Positions 5,296 through 5,650 of a DNA stretch of 5,650 nucleotides are shown one piece after another. This DNA comes from an uncultured Variovorax sp. (lineage in GTDB: Bacteria > Pseudomonadota > Gammaproteobacteria > Burkholderiales > Burkholderiaceae). The notes beneath the pieces are model-generated. The model was not told the DNA's origin. It ran no database searches and saw only the letters and a list, made by a program, of their open reading frames with translations. Every line of letters begins with the position of its first letter. Position 1 is the first letter of the stretch. The stretch spans positions 1-5,650 of the forward strand of contig CAMLCW010000339.1 in NCBI GenBank assembly GCA_946478645.1, given 5' to 3'. Both the position numbers and the translations under genes were made by a program.

Positions 5296-5650
5296 TCAGG
5301 CCCCGGCCTTGACCTTCAAGCGCCACGCATGCAGCAGCGGCTCGGTGTAGCCGCTCGGCTGCGCGATGCCCTTGAACACCAGGTCCTGCGCCGCCTTGTA
5401 GGCGGCCGAGGTGTCGAAATGGCCGGCCATCGGCTGGTACACCGGGTCGCCCGCGTTCTGCTGGTCGACCACCTTGGCCATGCGCTGGAAGGTCTCGTCG
5501 ACCTGCGCCTTCGTGACCACGCCGTGCAGCAGCCAGTTGGCGATGTGCTGGCTCGAGATGCGCAGCGTCGCGCGGTCTTCCATCAGGCCCACGTCGTGGA
5601 TGTCGGGCACCTTCGAGCAGCCCACGCCCTGGTCGATCCAGCGCACCACG
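5296..5650 (-). CDS. glcB: Malate synthase G, C-terminal fragment
   Basis: About 118 C-terminal residues of a protein normally near 720-730 residues are visible; the gene enters from the right edge and ends with TGA at 5298-5296. Malate synthase G condenses glyoxylate with acetyl-CoA to give malate and CoA in the cytoplasm, feeding the TCA cycle from glycolate, glyoxylate or acetate. The fragment reads [15 protein letters not shown], then [20 protein letters not shown]. By the family alignment, the Cys of GCSKVPDI corresponds to E. coli Cys617, and the Asp of MEDRATLR to catalytic base Asp631, 14 residues later, exactly as here. [19 protein letters not shown] and [19 protein letters not shown] match the C-terminal domain. 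The GTG at 5649-5647 is an internal Val codon, not a start. The G form is recognised rather than the shorter A form. A strong terminator follows. Confidence 0.97.
   Translation of the reverse strand, partial: VVRWIDQGVGCSKVPDIHDVGLMEDRATLRISSQHIANWLLHGVVTKAQVDETFQRMAKVVDQQNAGDPVYQPMAGHFDTSAAYKAAQDLVFKGIAQPSGYTEPLLHAWRLKVKAGA

Overview
The window is G+C-rich, with strong G/C bias at third codon positions, tight gene packing and long stop-free shadow frames on both strands. Together with a Bug-type periplasmic receptor, a complete TctC-TctB-TctA transporter set and malate synthase G, this suggests a betaproteobacterium of the Burkholderiales (for example Variovorax or another Comamonadaceae). 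The genus is an inference from gene style, not a match.

Left block, plus strand (1-3973): the 3' end of a D-2-hydroxyacid dehydrogenase (1-197), then a tripartite tricarboxylate transporter: periplasmic receptor TctC/Bug (265-1254), small membrane subunit TctB (1274-1729) and large membrane subunit TctA (1733-3244). Next comes an RraA-like / 4-hydroxy-4-methyl-2-oxoglutarate aldolase-like protein (3296-3973). Gaps are 67, 19, 3 and 51 bases, so the block looks like one operon for importing an organic acid and processing it. A hydroxy- or oxo-acid is plausible, with an oxidoreductase at one end and a pyruvate-forming aldolase or decarboxylase-like enzyme at the other. The substrate is not readable from the sequence.

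Right block, minus strand (5650 down to 3974): the C-terminal part of malate synthase G (5296-5650, running off the window), a strong cUUCGg-loop intrinsic terminator (5240-5271), and a 12-helix MFS transporter of unknown substrate (3974-5194). The MFS gene and the RraA-like gene converge with no spacer: their stop codons abut, forming TGATCA inside a 10-base palindrome, beside a 7-bp inverted repeat.

No RNA gene, mobile element or CRISPR array was seen. The gene families are all known. The points of interest are the undefined substrate of the hydroxyacid dehydrogenase-TTT-aldolase cassette, the zero-spacing convergent junction, the terminator placement, and a possible short leader ORF overlapping the MFS start.
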